Position numbers and translations under genes: made by a program. A stretch of 64,000 nucleotides of DNA from Corylus avellana (lineage: Eukaryota; Streptophyta; Magnoliopsida; Fagales; Betulaceae): contig NC_081544.1 in NCBI RefSeq assembly GCF_901000735.1, positions 31,056,095-31,120,094 of the forward strand. Direction: 5' to 3'. Position 1 is the first letter of the stretch, and every line of letters starts with the position of its first letter. Positions 1 through 10,095 of this stretch are shown here, one piece after another. Below the pieces are notes generated by a model, which did no database searches, had not been told where the DNA came from, and was given only the letters and a program-made list of their open reading frames with translations.

Positions 1-128
1 TTTTTTGTCTTTTTTTAATCTCTTACAAGGAAAATAACTTCTCCCCTTACAAATACATGAAAGGTCATATAACACATATACAAATAACATAGCAGACTAA
101 AAATTGTGAAGATAGCTTGAGAGGAAAT

Positions 129-1572
129 ATGTATGTAACAAGACCTCTTTCTCGGTACAAAAAGTTTCCTTCCGAGCTCTCATTGCCGCACCCTGAAGGT
201 CCAAATTCCGGTATTTTGGTAATCCTAGACGAAGAAGCCGAGGCTACTTGTTGTTTCGGATCGTGCAAGACTGATAAGATCAATGACCTACCTTTCCCTC
301 ATAACAAAAACCTCACGCTTATGTATTCAACAAGCGATAAAACTTCTTATTTTTACGCAGCCTTAATTCCAGTTTTTAATCAGCCACTATCTTCCAATCG
401 GTACTATGCAATAAAGACACAAGGGAGCCATAAAGGGTATGTTTTTTTTCTGATATCCCACTTGTTAGTTGTTCCTATTCATGGCTGCTTGATCATCTAT
501 GACTTCATACCCAAGTTTGAAGTTTGCATTTTGGTCTTGAAAACAATTTTGTGTATGAAATCAAACATAGAAGAAAAGGGCTTCGAAATTACTCTGATGA
601 TATCTAGATCCTACCCTCTTACACTTAACCAGACCCTTATAGTGCACTTTTAACTTTGTATATCCGATCCCCCCCGCCCCCCTTCCCAAAAATTCTAATT
701 TATGGTCAAAATGGCCTTGCAGGGAAGCGTATACAAATTCCAAAGAGGAGGACAAGGGAACCTGCTTCTGCTTCAGTTATGTTCGTGATGTGCCACCAAA
801 GCCTTTGGATCCCAACGACGCAGACCAGCAATTTGAGATATTTCGAAAGAGTGGGGGTTTTGTCGTCAAATCCTTATCTCTAGATGGGTTCCCTCCAACT
901 TTCCTCGGAAGAGAAGTGTGGGAAGTGTATACCTCAACTCCCCGCGATTTCCATTTAGGTGACGCACCAGGCGTAGACAATGCCCTCCGTGGTCGCCTTC
1001 CAAACTTCAACTTCCCGCTGTCGAACAAGAGTTGTCAGCCAGTGGTTGTAGGAAAGTGGTATTCTCCTTTCATGTTTGTTAGGGAAGGACTCCTTCCATT
1101 GAAAAATCAAATGCGTAGATCAAGGTATTATGAGATCACGCTCGAGCAGAGATGGGAACGAATGTTCGCATGTGAATATGATAATGAAAGCCTAGGCAAT
1201 GGTGTGGCTGTGGATGCTGTTGTTCAAAGAGAAGTTGTCTCAGTTGCTGGAAGGGAAGCTGCGGGTGTAAATGTGGTTGATGGGGTGATGTGGTTTAGGA
1301 GCTTCAGCGAAAAGGGAGAAGAAGTGAGTGCGGGGTTGAGCTTACTAGTCGTTGAGAGAATGAAGTGGGAGCAGGAAAGGGTTGGATGGGTTGGGGGGGA
1401 AGAGAAGCAAGTGACACTGAAGAGAGTGGAGGAGTTTGGAGGTAATGGGGGGTGGAGGAATTTTGGTTTTTATGTTTTGGTTGAGAGGTTTGTGGTGAAA
1501 CGAATGGATGGGAGCCTTGTATTAACCTATGATTTCAACCACATTAAGCAGAGTAGGGGAAAATGGGAGTAA
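129..1572 (+). CDS. DUF1262 family protein, copy 1 (two exons, intact)
   Basis: Exons are 129-436 and 723-1572, joined by a phase-2 GT-AG intron (donor GTATGT, acceptor TTGCAG), giving 385 residues. The protein starts MYVTRPLSRY and contains the family hallmarks PEGPNSGILVI, CFGSCK, LPFPHNKNLTL, QPLSSNRYYAI and, across the splice, HKGEAY, then CFCFSYVRDVPPKPLDP. This is the plant DUF1262 family, whose biochemical function is unknown; family lengths of roughly 350-400 residues agree. The ATG at 129 is preferred because the family starts with MYVTRPLS; upstream in-frame codons lack an ATG. No signal peptide or membrane span is evident. A near-identical paralogue or allele lies at 10096-11546. 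Exon 1 differs from that copy at about 17 residues, while about 600 bases of exon 2 are identical. The gene begins only 128 bases into the window, so most of its promoter is not visible. Confidence 0.85.
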
Positions 1573-2100
1573 AAGTTCTTGTTGTCTTCTAAATTAAAAC
1601 ACTGTAAAATTCAATTACTCTGTTCTCGTGTATGCATTACAAAAGTTGCTTACTTTTCATTCTGTATGGATATGGTTATTGTGTTGTTTACCTAATACAA
1701 GTTTTTTTTTTTTTTTTTTTTTTGGAAGACTCAAATCAATTAAACTCGGCCTTGTTTTCACTTAAATTTCTTTCATTACAGATTTGTAATTCAATTGTGT
1801 CAGGTTTGGAAGCAAGAGAGACAGGGTCGATTTAGTAAAGTTTTGAGAAGTATTTTGGGTTTTGAAGGACTTCTTTGAGAATTGATTTGGCGGGCCACAT
1901 TTGAAAAAAAGTATAGTATGTAGGATTTAGAAACAAAAATATGATTGATAAAATTTTAAAAAGAAAAACTATTGCAATTTATACTTGATGGTGGTGGCCA
2001 CCACCGTGGTGTTCGCTTTAGATAGTCTCAGCGGCGTGGACTACACGCGTCACAGCTACCATAGGTCTCTTGCAACAAAATTCGATCGGGTTGGACTCAC
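1573..2100 (+). repeat. 3' flank shared with second DUF1262 locus
   Basis: This stretch holds the presumed 3' UTR and downstream DNA of the DUF1262 gene. It matches 11547-12057 closely, including a poly-T run and a GC-richer patch near 1985-2060 (GATGGTGGTGGCC onward). Similarity to the second copy ends near 2095/12057. No credible coding region is present; short ORFs here are broken between copies. Confidence 0.7.
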
Positions 2101-2789
2101 TGTCCCATTAGAAGATCTCACAACTGTTGTATATATTATTCCTAGTTTCTCCAATTTCCTTGAAATTTGGTTTGAAGCTAAGTAATATAGGTTTCTTTTG
2201 TTAGTACTTCAAATGAATTTTTCATCAATGGCTGCTCAACTGCTTGTCCGCCACTCTCGAGCCCAACCACGATGTCCGCACCTTCGATGAAGCTTCCCTT
2301 AATCAGGCCTCTCTTCGATCAACCAGGTTTCATTTTCTTCTCTATTTCTCTGATTTCGTTGTAATTATTGTTTGATTACTTTCAGAACCTTGTATGCCAC
2401 TCATAAATCGGCGCTTGTATTAACCGTATCAACATTGATCTTCCTCGGTGTAATTTTGTTGGTTTTAATTAAATCCAGTTTGGCTTCAAGAAGTATGTTG
2501 TGTGCGGTGTATGTCTCATATTCATTTCAGTCTTTTTACTGAGACGGTCGGATGATGCTATATCCAATTCTGGTTTGTGGATTTCCTTATAGTGTTGGAT
2601 GCTGCTGCGTGGTCTGTAAAGTCATGTTTATTTTTTAAAACATTATTTTAGCTTGAATTATGTGTTTCAGATCGAGTATAGGAAATAGGTGGTTGAGATG
2701 GATTATTAGGTCTGCCCTAGGAAGTTTGTCTGTTCTGTACAGCTTAAGCATATCATATCATCATTAATTGGAGCCCGATAAGGCAGAAT

Positions 2790-2985
2790 GGTTCAATTGG
2801 GCTCAAGTGGTAAGAGATTCCGAGGTTGTTGAGGATGTGCTCAACGTATCGGTTGTTTCTCTTCAAAAGTTGAATATGACGGGTTCAATTGGGCTCAAGT
2901 GGTAAGAGATTCCGAGGTTGTTGAGGATGTGCCCAACGTATCGGTTGTTTCTCTTCAACGTATCGGTTGTTGAGGATGTGCCCAA
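2790..2985 (+). repeat. 92-bp tandem duplication plus partial third unit
   Basis: The unit starting GGTTCAATTGGGCTCAAGTG at 2790 recurs at 2882, a period of 92 bases. A partial third unit (CGTATCGGTTGTTGAGGATG) follows near 2957. The segment GGGCTCAAGTGGTAAGAG resembles a tRNA-type A box, but no B box follows, so it is not called a SINE. The rest of 2100-2985 holds no recognisable gene. Confidence 0.6.
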
Positions 2986-4063
2986 TGTTTTAGGAAAGTT
3001 CTTTGCTTTTTCAGTCCCAATGACGTTCATAGCGAAGTTATGGGCATGAGTGACAGAGAGACAAGAGAAGGTACATTCTATAGACGATCAGTCAATTAAA
3101 TATTTGCTTTTATTTACCAAAAGAAAGATAAGAGGCTGGGGTTGAAGGCAGGGACAAGAGAAATGCTAAAAGTACATAGGGAGGGAGAGGCTGAAAGGAT
3201 TATCGATCAATGCAGAGACAAATACACAATCACTTATGATTTAATTCAGTGGTTATGGTCCTTTGACTTGTCAAAAAAGAAGGAAAGAAAAAAAAAAACC
3301 AAAAGAGAGATGGTCCTTGATGGCCAGCTGGATGGAGGCTGGACTGCTGCAGCCGGCTACAGATAATTCAAATCACTGCTAAGAAAAAAATAAGATTGCT
3401 TTTGTTATTTTGAGGCAATGGTAGCAAAAAGTCAGTGAGTGGAACACAATGATAGCTTTAGAGAGAATGAAAGGAAATCAAAAGAAGTCAATCGAATTGA
3501 AGTTTAGGATAGTAAACATTCAATTCCTTTTTCTATTTCTTTTTTTCCTTGGAACCATCAAAGAATTTTCTGGCAAACAAAATGCAGGTAGCATATACCA
3601 AATTAGAACAATTCAGTCAGACTGCTGTATAGCTATTATTACATGAGATTTAGTATGCTTGAGGCGACAAGGATACCTTGCCTTTTTTTTGCTTCTTTGT
3701 GACAAATACTCATTGAGGGATTCGCAATATTCATTTAGGATGAATAAACCTCAAGGGATATTAATTATTATGTATATATACATGTATTCCTTAAAAGTTA
3801 TATTGAATATGGTTTAAGGTGCGTTAACGAAATAGTTGAGGTGTAATAATGTCACTCTATTCACTTGGACGACTTTTAGAACATGTCTTGCAAGATACAA
3901 TTTTAAATGTCATGAAAAGTTTTGACTTTTCTCACTAAACACTAATTCATTTTTAAATGAGATGGTTAAAGGTCCGATCCAATAAAAATTATTACAAATA
4001 ATATATAAGGATTAGAGCTCCTAGAACCCAGTTTGTAATCAATTTGTGTCATTATTTCCGCAC
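2985..4063 (+). repeat. Duplicated non-coding module B, copy 1
   Basis: This block matches 18905-19990 with scattered substitutions and small indels. It starts at ATGTTTTAGGAAAG and ends at CCGCACAAGTATT. It contains short ORFs that differ between copies, so no gene is called. The two copies diverge abruptly at 4063/19990, where this copy carries a retroposon. Confidence 0.7.
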
Positions 4064-5275
4064 AAGTATTGTTTGAGGGTTTCGTCTCTTTTCTCTCTGG
4101 CTACCAGAGAGAAAAGCGAGAAACTCTTCAGCCACACAAGGAAGGAGGGTTGGTCGTTTGGTTGCCTCCCTCCTTCCCTCGTCCTCCTCGCTCCGGTGCT
4201 AGTTATTTACCTGATGCTCTAGCCCTGGTGCCTCTAGCCCTGGTGCCTCATTTCTTCATCTTCCTTACCGCTCATTTCCCCTATGTTTTCTCTGTTTCTG
4301 CCCCTTCCCTGCCGCTTTTCTTCCCTCGCCTTCCTTTTTTGCAGCGAGCTCTTTGGCCTTATTTTGGCTCTTTGTGGGTTCAGCTTGTGGGGGGTTTCCC
4401 CCCCCCATTTGATTTTGTCTGTGGTCGCCGCCGACCTGTGTTGCCGCTTCGCTGTTCGCTATTAGGGTTTTCTTTCATGCTTCCCCACCGCGTCAAGCTC
4501 CCACACCCCTTACGCTGCGATTTCCGGCTTGCACGGGTCCTACTCCCTTCCAACTACCGTCTTCCTGCTTTGTTCTCATTTCCCCTGTTTTGGTGGTTCC
4601 TTGTTGTTTTTTCCCCTTTTTTTTCTTGTTTGTGGTTGTTTTCAAGTCCTGCTTTGCCGGTCTTCTCCACCCATGTTTGCCGCCCACCGCCCACTGCTGG
4701 GCCTTTCGACGCATCCCCGTCGTGATCAGCTTCCAACACCCCTCCGGTTTTCGGTTCCCGGCGTGTGTGTGATCGGAGTGTATTGTTTCTTTTCTTATTT
4801 TATTTCCTTGTTTTGTTGTTTCTTTAAGATGTATTTGTATTTTGACATGTGTTTTTTCCTTGTATTGTTTAATTTTCTTGTTTTGTTCGGCTTGTAATAA
4901 GGCTCTTTCCTCACTCACCCGATCTATGTCGCCTTCGGGTTAATTAGTTTTGGTCCAAATCTTTGGGTTGTGGAAGTAATTATTATCCTGGCCTTCGGGT
5001 TGAGGAGGAAGAGTTTCGGCGTGAGAGTCTTTTCACTCTCAGAGTCGAGGAATAATTGTCATCCATGCATTTGGTTGAGTCTGTCTGTCACAGATCTAGT
5101 ATTAAATCTGATTTTAGTGATGCGTTAGCGGATTGGTCTCGAATCTTGTACTAAACTTAGTAATCTTGTAGCTTTATGCTATGGTTGCTTCAGAGCTTTG
5201 TTATGTGATGTAAGAACTTTATGTTCGTGATATTATTGAATGAAATGTTATGTTTTTCTAAAAATTTAAAAAAAA
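4064..5275 (+). mobile_element. ORF-less poly(A) retroposon (LINE-like), longer copy
   Basis: The last roughly 700 bases match, in reverse orientation, a second insertion at 37824-38450. The element has a GC-rich, pyrimidine-rich 5' half and a 3' end reading TTGAATGAAATGTTATG followed by a degenerate A-rich tail (5265-5294). The comparable module at 19990 lacks it, which supports insertion here. No reverse transcriptase or endonuclease motif is visible. The 218-codon frame at 4069-4725 is low-complexity Pro/Leu/Phe-rich and is not believed to be a gene. A target-site duplication is not clear, so the ends are approximate. Confidence 0.6.
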
Positions 5276-6234
5276 ATAATAATAATAAAAAAAAGATATC
5301 TTCTAAATTGTTACAAATTTCACTAATAATAAATGGTTAAAATAAGTAGAGTAAGATGAGATCCGGTCAATGTTGATAGTTTTTACTCGATAATGTGAAT
5401 AACATCTACTTTTCTTTTATAACAATTTTAAAGACTAAAATTATCCGATTAAAAAAGAAAAAAATAAAACCCTATCCGTATCAATCCGTCATTCTGTAAA
5501 TCATATGGACCGACAATGACAACAGTGGCTATAAAGTTATTGACATTAAGCAAACAAAGACAATAGTTTGTGGGTCAAATCTAATTGTCTTGAATTAAAT
5601 ATGTACAACAGTGGTACGAAATCCCAATCCACAACAATTGGGTCACATGCTGAAAATTGCTTATTTATTTATATATTTATAGGTGTATGCACAAAATTTT
5701 GTATAAAAGAAACGTACAAAAGGACATGTCACGCACTAAATTTGCTTTTACAGATTGATAATTATAGCTAAATCTTATTGGACCCAACTCTTACCAGCCA
5801 ACCTAAAATTGATTTCTTTATGTCTCGTAAGTGCCAAGCAAACTTTTATTTTTTTTATTTTTTTTATTTTAAAAAAACAAGAGTTACTTTTTCCCAATTC
5901 CATTCACACCCTTTTTTTAAATTTTTTTTTTTTTTATCTTTCTTTTTGTGTCGATGAGGGTTTATTTAATTTTAAATTTATACCACATCATAAAAAGACA
6001 ACAAACCAATAAAATTGAAATTATTCGAATTGAAGCCCCACTCACATTCTTTGAGTAATTTCATACGTCACTTTTGTATTTCTCTTGTGTCATTCTAAGA
6101 ATGAGGTGGCTTTTAAAATCATCGTTTCATCAAAATTCAATAAAAGTCACATCATTTTTTGAGTGAGAAAAAAAAAAACACAAGAGTGACTTTTAACATT
6201 ACTCCACATCTTCTCCCTATAAGGTCGTTACAAT

Positions 6235-6956
6235 TAGGGCTGAAAAAATAAGTTGGCGTGTCGGGTTTGTGTCAACCCAGTTGACCCGCGAACCCATTTA
6301 TGCCAACCCAAATCCGACACATTTATATAAACGTGTCGAACTTCTAAAACCTGAATACGACACGTTTTTTTAACGGGTAACACGACACAACATGTATAAC
6401 TGTTTAGATAAATGCGTCGTTTCGGGTTGACATGACCCAACCCATGAACACGTTTTATTTAGCTGTCAATAGGTTCCGGTATGACCCAACAGTGAATCAT
6501 TTTAGTTTTTATAGCCTAACCAAAATGGCAAAATCTCAACAATATGGCAATTTTTAATTGAAAAAGAATTATGTTTGAGAGAATTGATAGAAAGCCTCCA
6601 AAACAACAAAAGCTATCATGGATCTATTATTAGTGGTGATTGAGTTTGAGCATGTACATCTCAACATATCTTAAAATAACTTACATAAATTCAACAAACA
6701 TATGGACAATTTATTTAGGTCAATTTTAAGGTGTGTCTCATTCCGAATGGACATCTATAGAATTAAAAGCAGAATAAATGAATGCCTTTTTTTTTTTTTT
6801 TTTTTTTTCTCTTTTGGTTAAAATTTTAAGTTTTAAAAAATTAAATAATAATAATAAACAACCTGCAGATTGACACGACTCATTTATAACTCAAATTCGG
6901 TTAACCTAAACCATAACCGTAAATTTTCCTGTTCGTGGATTATATTATCCGCCCTA
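6235..6956. mobile_element. Non-autonomous hAT-like element, copy 1
   Basis: The ends are TAGGGC and GCCCTA, which are inverted repeats, extended imperfectly inward (TAGGGCTGA against TAGGGCGGA). The flanking 8-mers are GTTACAAT and GTTATTAT, matching at 6 of 8, as expected for an old 8-bp hAT target-site duplication. The interior is rich in ACACGAC/GTCGTGT and GGGTTGAC/GTCAACCC palindromic motifs. No transposase is encoded. Confidence 0.65.
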
Positions 6957-6985
6957 GTTATTATCAGATAATAAATTTTCGTATA

Positions 6986-7038
6986 CCACGTGGGATTTCC
7001 ATGCTTTAAAAGCGGACCGTGGCAGAAATGTCACGTGC
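6986..7038. promoter_or_regulatory. Paired G-box motifs (CCACGTGG, TCACGTGC)
   Basis: CCACGTGG lies at 6986-6993 and TCACGTGC at 7031-7038. Both are CACGTG cores recognised by plant bZIP and bHLH factors. The pair is kept in all three module-C copies, inside a segment of about 550 bases that is much better conserved than its surroundings. Regulatory function and target gene are inferred only. Confidence 0.45.
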
Positions 7039-7632
7039 CAGAGAAAAAAAAAATGTACGTAACGAGCCGTTAAGAATCAGTCAGCTTTCAGACAGCTTTC
7101 AGACAGCCACCCTTTTCTCATTTTCTGCCTCCGGCTATGAAAATCCAGCCTTCGCGCGCCATGAGTCGCCATCCATCCTCGATCCATGACCCAGCCAGCT
7201 GTAACCCCCTACAGCTCCCCGACAACTATTGGAGCTCTGGGTTACCCGTGGGCAATGAGTAAACGGTATATATGGAGTCCGTCGCCGTCGGGGACCAGTA
7301 CTCTGAGTGATTTCTTCTTCTGTGTATAGGACTGAAAAACAGAACGTGGCCTACTTGTCGTTTCAATTAATACGTGGGGGCGCCCTTCGTTCGAAACGTG
7401 TACAGACAGACACAAAGCTCTGCTCACGCGCTGATGGGGGAGTTGGGGACCACTTTGGTTTTGTGGGACTCGGGCTGAAAAGGCGTCCTCTGCTTACTAC
7501 TCCTTGTCCGTGACAATCTGGCGGGAAAAATGCCCTTCATTGCTCGGGCCCTCCCACCATTTTAATTCGACTATTAATCTTATTTAAATACAAATATTAT
7601 TTTCTATTCTTAACTTCTTCTTTTTCTTATTG

Positions 7633-7667
<35 letters not shown>

Positions 7668-7859
7668 AAAAAGTTGTGTTTGGATATTTACATTGTATGA
7701 CACAATTATGATTAAATTGTAATTAAATCACCGATAGATTAAAAGTCAATAATGATAATTTCAAATTTAACGGTAATTTTAAAAGTCACGTTATAATTGA
7801 AAAGACACCAAAATAATACTTAGCATTTCTCATTATATATATATATATATATATATATA

Positions 7860-7959
7860 NNNNNNNNNNNNNNNNNNNNNNNNNNNNNNNNNNNNNNNNN
7901 NNNNNNNNNNNNNNNNNNNNNNNNNNNNNNNNNNNNNNNNNNNNNNNNNNNNNNNNNNN
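7860..7959. other. Assembly gap (100 N)
   Basis: Exactly 100 N, the usual placeholder for unknown size. It interrupts an AT dinucleotide repeat that in the second copy (14396-14427) lies just upstream of the sulfotransferase start. Confidence 0.98.
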
Positions 7960-9440
7960 TTTTAAAAAAAAAAATAAAATTAACCTAAGGTAATTCAACA
8001 GTAAAAGAGCATATGGCAGACGACCTTAGGTGATGAAGGATTTTTTTGTCAAAAAGATCCCGTTGATTTTGGATCATGTCTCCCATCATAAATTTGACCA
8101 AAATTTATCTCCAGAATCCTTCCTATAAAAGTCAGGTCCCTTCTAAGTTGAAACACAATTCTTCTTATCAAAGTTTTCACCTATGATCTTCCTATAATAT
8201 TTTCTCATGTACTCAAACTCAAATTTTCTTCGAGTTTGAGTTTCTTCTCACTTATCAAAGGAAATATGTAGCATCACAAATTGATTCATGAAACCCAACT
8301 TTCTATTCTCTCATGGTAAACCATTGAAGCAAGATTATCCTTGATGACGCTTCTCAAGCTAAATATCTCTCTCTTTCCTTAGTGATCTTACATGACAGAA
8401 GATAAAGAGCACTCGATATGTATGTTCCAAATGACTTTGAAAGAAGTCACATACATATCATGTCCTGAAATGCTTTTCAAGCCCTTATACTTGCAGCACA
8501 TCAGGACTCTCTGTTCATCTTCTTCTTTTTCTTGACCTTGCAAGACCTAAGAAAGAAAATATATAATATGAGTATACATATGGGGACTTCCAGCTTGGAA
8601 ACTTACCCATATCCAACTTTGCTTGCTTATCAATTTCATCTCTAAAATTCATCAAGGCACAACATGTATTAGTCAAGAATGGATGATGATCTTACATTTT
8701 TGTAATAGATGTATTTTGATTGAGTTAGAATAATATTTACGAGTTTCTTTTGCCCATTTATGATTCTTCAAAGTATAAAGGTTCTAGTACATAAAGAATT
8801 ATTTGATAACGCTATTAGAATAACAAATTAGAGGATGATTAAATAGTGAATGATTGATTTTTAAGAAGGAAATGAATCAAATGATGGAATAATAAGTTAA
8901 GAGGGGTATTAGAAAGATTAGATTAAGTATGATGAGTATGCGATAATAATGCTATTAATTAATTACAAATTGTTGGAGGTGTGTTTTTAGTGTCAGTGGA
9001 CGTATGACCTATGAGGATGTATGATGGTGTGTGTCGGTGTAACTACAACAAATAATTATTGAAGACAATAAAGTGGTTAGATTAGATATATAAGTTAGTT
9101 AAGTGTGCCGTTTGTGGAAAGAAAACTACACCCCTATTGTCCCTAGCACTCTAAGTTTTAGTATAAAATAAACAGTCCCACCTTAGAAAAACGCACTCAC
9201 TTAAGTATTATACTTTCACTTATTTCTTATTTTCTTTCCCCATTCACGCCAACATGTTCTCATCAATTTTTTTTTTTCTTTTCATATTTCTTCTCTCTCC
9301 AACCCTTAGAAGGAGATCTATGGAAGAAAGAGACAATGAGTGTTACTAAGAGAAATGCCGGCAGTGAGAGAAAAGATGGTATAATTATAGTTTTTCAGAT
9401 TGGGTTTTCAATTTAAAAAGTGGGTTTTTTTGCCCATTTA
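7960..9440. other. Intergenic DNA without recognisable gene
   Basis: AT-rich DNA unique within the window. A TATA-like sequence (CCTATAAAAG near 8124) and short pyrimidine tracts could belong to a long terminal repeat, but no paired copy, integrase or reverse transcriptase is visible. No ORF of credible size is present. Confidence 0.5.
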
Positions 9441-9540
9441 NNNNNNNNNNNNNNNNNNNNNNNNNNNNNNNNNNNNNNNNNNNNNNNNNNNNNNNNNNNN
9501 NNNNNNNNNNNNNNNNNNNNNNNNNNNNNNNNNNNNNNNN
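9441..9540. other. Assembly gap (100 N)
   Basis: Exactly 100 N, placed against a GC-rich hairpin-forming repeat (9547-9622). Confidence 0.98.
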
Positions 9541-9800
9541 TTTTTTTTGATTTAGCTCTCGGGGGTGGCTTCGGCGGCCCCAATAGCCTTTGGGGGTGAG
9601 CCACCCCCAAGAGCTAAATCAAAAAGAAAAAATTAATTTTTTTTTTGGTTATTGGGAGTGACCGAATCACTTTTCTTAAGGGTTTTTTTGCTTTTTATTG
9701 TTTTAATTTTGATTTAAAAATTAAAAGATTTTTAATAATAAAATATTAAAAAATGCTTGCCACATCAGTATTTGATGGGCTAAATATAGGAATATTATTG
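9541..9800. mobile_element. MITE-like element with GC-rich hairpin
   Basis: The sequence TTGATTTAGCTCTCGGGGG near 9547 is mirrored by CCCCCAAGAGCTAAATCAA near 9604, forming a hairpin with a GC-rich loop. The following AT-rich tail contains TGCCACATCAG. The GGGGGTGGC/GCCACCCCC core resembles the repeat in the J-domain gene intron (44150-44330). The left part is lost in the gap, so the ends are uncertain. Confidence 0.45.
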
Positions 9801-10095
9801 CATTGTAGCATTTCTCTGTCACAAATCAATTGTGGACACGTCCACAAAGGCAATCAGATTCACAGCTGGCCGGAGAACCACACCCTTATAGAAGACAAGT
9901 CATTTTCTTCGTAACTTGTTGCCAAAGGTTTAGCTGGTCAACTTCGAACCAATAACTTGTCTAACTTGTCTACTGCGGAAGTATTTTTCTTGCAAGGAAA
10001 ATAACTTCTCCACTTATCAGTACATGAAAGTTTATATAACACATATACAAATCACATAGCAGACTAGAAATTGTGAAGATAGCTTGAGAGGAAAT
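9801..10095 (+). promoter_or_regulatory. Upstream region of DUF1262 copy 2
   Basis: The stretch 9990-10095 matches 28-128 of the first copy and is probably the promoter-proximal or 5' UTR part. One W-box core in reverse orientation (GGTCAA, 9936-9941) and a TATATAACA stretch near 10034 are visible. These are weak, generic signals. Confidence 0.35.

Larger units (their letters stand above)
5464..7859 (+). repeat. Duplicated module C, copy 1 (sulfotransferase upstream region)
   Basis: This block starts near AAAACCCTATCCGTATCAAT and runs into an AT microsatellite that is cut by the gap at 7860. Its part from about 5660 matches 12199-14427 almost base for base over long stretches. A more divergent copy lies at 20791-22930. 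In copy 2 the same AT repeat is followed directly by the sulfotransferase gene, so a sulfotransferase copy may be hidden in or lost at the gap here. It contains a hAT-like element and a G-box segment, but no convincing gene. Confidence 0.75.

Noticed and set aside
4069..4725. 218-codon ORF rich in Pro, Phe and Leu
   Set aside because: It lies inside an ORF-less retroposon; composition is low-complexity and the second insertion of the family (37824-38450) does not preserve it.
7307..7513. ORF conserved in three module-C units (also 13873 and 22618)
   Set aside because: It starts with GTG rather than ATG and has no recognised domain; conservation is explained by duplication. Kept only as part of the G-box segment finding.
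8100..8420. TATA-like and pyrimidine-rich stretch suggestive of an LTR
   Set aside because: No partner LTR, primer-binding site, integrase or terminal dinucleotides could be identified.
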